DNA from: Leadbetterella sp040829825
GTDB taxonomy: Bacteria; Bacteroidota; Bacteroidia; Cytophagales; Spirosomataceae
Reading direction: 5' to 3' (one strand)
DNA length: 64,000 nt
NCBI RefSeq assembly: GCF_040829825.1
Contig: NZ_JBFOLH010000008.1
Under the pieces are notes generated by a model. The model made no database searches. It worked only from the letters and a program-made list of their open reading frames with translations, and was not told the DNA's origin. Both the position numbers and the translations under genes were made by a program. Shown piece by piece: positions 62,302 to 64,000 of the stretch (positions are counted from its first letter, which is position 1; every line of letters starts with the position of its first letter).

Positions 62302-62580
62302 AGTATGATGCCCTTTCAGGGCATAGAGGAGCCACTACTACCTTAGGCCCCACGGCATAGCCTCTGTTTCCCTCAGTTATTCCCCCTCGCCCACCCCAGC
62401 CCCGAAGGGGCGTCATCCGTTAACGATGTGGCAAAGCCCATCGAGGAAGAGACGCAGGCATAAGGGACGATCTGCCGGGATATGGCGCAGCCCATCGAGG
62501 AGGGGCATCGTAACCCATCGGTGCGAAGCATGGCACCCACATAAACACCACGCCCCGGCTCTTACGAACCGGGGCGCTTA
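62240..62580. repeat. GC-rich palindrome cluster
   Basis: At least five short perfect hairpins: CAGGGCT/AGCCCTG (62244-62260), CAGGGGC/GCCCCTG (62280-62296), ATGCCC/GGGCAT (62308-62324), GCCCC/GGGGC (62399-62411) and CGCCCCGG/CCGGGGCG (62551-62576), plus a direct repeat AGCCCATCGAGGA (62435-62447 and 62489-62501). Base composition differs sharply from the flanking AT-rich pseudogenes. It resembles REP-like intergenic clusters; no transposase is near. Confidence 0.6.
62551..62576 (-). terminator. Possible fusA terminator
   Basis: Stem CGCCCCGG / CCGGGGCG, 31 bp past the fusA stop. T-richness after the stem is modest on the minus strand. Confidence 0.45.
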
Positions 62581-62606
62581 TATAAGCTATCCTAACCCAC
62601 TAAGGA

Positions 62607-64000
62607 TTATGAGTTTTGTTTCTTGATCACTTCATCAGCTATGTTCTGAGGAACAAAATCATAGTGAGAGAAGGTCATGTTAGCCGTAGCTCTACCTGAA
62701 GTGATGGTTCTCAGGTCAGTTACATAACCGAACAGTTCTGAAAGTGGAACATCGGCTTTGATTACCTGGGCACCGTTACGGGTATCCATCCCTTTCATCA
62801 TACCTCTTCTCCTGTTCAGGTCACCGGTGATAGGACCGGTATACTCATCCGGTGAAAGTACTTCTACCGCCATGATCGGCTCAAGAAGTTTAGCGCCGGC
62901 CAGCTTACCTGCTTCTTTAAATCCTAAACGGGCTGCCATTTCAAAAGAGAAGGCATCGGAGTCAACATCGTGGAACGAACCGTGGAACAATCTCACTTTG
63001 AAGGAGTCTACCGGGTAGCCGGCCAGAGGACCGTTCTTCATGGCTTCGTCAAAACCTTTCTGGATAGAAGGAATGAATTCTCTCGGAATCACACCACCCA
63101 CAATGTTGTTCACAAACTGAAGACCTGGCTTCACTTCGTTGGTATCTGCTTCCGGATCACGCGGACCGAATTCAAACACGATATCGGCAAATTTACCTTT
63201 ACCACCGGTTTGTTTCTTATATACCTCGCGGTGCTCGATGGTTTTGGTGAAGGTTTCTTTGTAAGCCACCTGCGGAGCACCCTGGTTAACTTCTACCTTG
63301 AACTCACGACGCATCCGGTCGATGATGATTTCGAGGTGAAGCTCTCCCATACCTCTCATGATGGTCTGGCCGGTAGCCTCATCTGTATGTACCTGGAGGG
63401 TCGGGTCTTCTTCCACCAGCTTACCGATGGCTTTCGAGAAGTTATCCTGGTCAGCGGCTTTCTTAGGCTCAATGGCGTACCCGATAACCGGATCAGGGAA
63501 TACCATTGATTCCAGCACCAGCGGGTGCTTCTCATCAGTAAGGGTATCCCCTGTTTTGATATCTTTGAAACCTACTACAGCAGCAATATCCCCGGCGTAA
63601 AGCTGGTCAATCTGGTTCTGCTTGTTGGCGTGCATCTGGAAGATCCGTGAAATACGCTCTTTGTTTCCTGAACGGTTGTTCAATACATACGAGCCCGATT
63701 CCAGGATACCGCGGTATGACCGTACAAAGCAAAGACGGCCCACGTACGGGTCAGTAGCAATCTTAAATCCAAGGGCTGCAAAAGGAGCAGTCGGATCAGC
63801 CGTGATCACCACTTCCTCGTCGGTTTTAGGGTTGGTACCCTTAATCCCTTTCCGGTCAAGCGGAGAAGGAAGCAATGCCATTACCATATCCAGCATGGCC
63901 TGAACCCCTTTGTTTTTGAATGAAGAACCACACATCATCGGTACGATCTTCATATCAATCACCGCTGCCCGGAGGGCCGCCAGGATTTCATCTTCAGAAA
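62607..64000 (-). CDS. fusA: Elongation factor G (5' end outside the window)
   Basis: 464 codons to the window edge; the frame is still open at 64000, so the GTPase motifs lie outside. Visible are domains II-V: PMMCGSSFKNKGVQAMLD, AGDIAAVVGFKDIKTGDTL, GMGELHLEIIIDRM, GYPVDSFKVRLFHGSFHDVDSDAFSFE and RRGMMKGMDTRNGAQVIKADVPLSELFGYVTDLRT. It catalyses ribosomal translocation. The sequence is intact and ancestral-looking. Probably part of the str operon upstream. Confidence 0.97.
   Translation of the reverse strand, partial: SEDEILAALRAAVIDMKIVPMMCGSSFKNKGVQAMLDMVMALLPSPLDRKGIKGTNPKTDEEVVITADPTAPFAALGFKIATDPYVGRLCFVRSYRGILESGSYVLNNRSGNKERISRIFQMHANKQNQIDQLYAGDIAAVVGFKDIKTGDTLTDEKHPLVLESMVFPDPVIGYAIEPKKAADQDNFSKAIGKLVEEDPTLQVHTDEATGQTIMRGMGELHLEIIIDRMRREFKVEVNQGAPQVAYKETFTKTIEHREVYKKQTGGKGKFADIVFEFGPRDPEADTNEVKPGLQFVNNIVGGVIPREFIPSIQKGFDEAMKNGPLAGYPVDSFKVRLFHGSFHDVDSDAFSFEMAARLGFKEAGKLAGAKLLEPIMAVEVLSPDEYTGPITGDLNRRRGMMKGMDTRNGAQVIKADVPLSELFGYVTDLRTITSGRATANMTFSHYDFVPQNIADEVIKKQNS

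Noticed and set aside
1..64000. tRNA or rRNA genes
   Set aside because: I looked for tRNA-like cloverleaf ends and rRNA conserved blocks, particularly at the element ends, and found none; the element uses comM, not a tRNA gene.

Overview
The window comes from a member of the Bacteroidota (Cytophagia/Chitinophagia-like, inferred). The evidence is an OmpA protein with thrombospondin type-3 repeats, a TonB-dependent receptor with a carboxypeptidase-like N-terminal domain, several beta-barrel and lipoprotein genes with Bacteroidota-type signal peptides, and promoters of the TTTG / TAnnTTTG type. The chromosomal parts are moderately GC-rich. One internal block, 12,874-37,242, is visibly AT-rich and is an integrated mobile element.

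Layout. 1-3,113: a minus-strand operon resembling lasso-peptide tailoring genes (HPr-kinase-like kinase, PAPS sulfotransferase, PqqD-like recognition protein, APS kinase, B2-type leader peptidase) without a cyclase or precursor in view. 3,243-11,719: ompA-like gene, oligopeptidase B, M28 peptidase, a structured intergenic RNA candidate, and class II ribonucleotide reductase nrdJ. 11,815-12,873 and 37,241-37,726: the two halves of comM (yifB), split exactly at its conserved Asn-Pro/Cys-Pro-Cys-Gly coding site by a 24,367-bp serine-integrase element. Removing the element at the 2-bp TG core restores an in-frame 514-codon comM.

The element carries its integrase next to attL, an HTH gene whose start codon is made by attR, a second serine recombinase, two TraD/VirD4-like ATPases (one with an altered P-loop and a nuclease-like tail), XRE regulators, a NYN RNase-like protein, a RuvC-like protein lacking its first Asp, an HNH / KAP-ATPase / HQxxH operon that could be defensive, and a block of exported proteins. 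I see no relaxase and no VirB4. In the excised circle the integrase and the HTH gene would be one continuous 636-codon reading frame, so integration physically cuts a fused ORF in two.

37,727-39,204: an array of six inverted-repeat-bounded units. One carries an intact GxxExxY nuclease-like gene and five are internally deleted derivatives. 39,575-43,497: 2-methylcitrate cycle genes prpB-prpC-prpD, with a second inverted-repeat-bounded unit (four-helix-bundle protein) inserted between prpC and prpD. 43,549-54,768: glycerophosphodiesterase, dnaN, GH5 glycosidase, SMP-30-like protein, beta-helix lipoprotein, TonB receptor and two exported proteins.

54,950-60,206: a LuxR-type response regulator followed by a translationally coupled operon of a small protein, a protein-glutaminase-like Cys/His/Asp enzyme, an APH-like kinase and a HopA1-like protein, with a TPR histidine kinase converging on it. 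The kinase/HopA1 pair is the Ser/Thr dehydration pair of class V lanthipeptides and thioamitides, so this is a candidate undescribed peptide- or protein-modification system under two-component control. 60,328-62,580: small exported proteins, two visibly broken genes and a GC-rich hairpin cluster. 62,607-64,000: the 3' two thirds of fusA (minus strand), running off the window.
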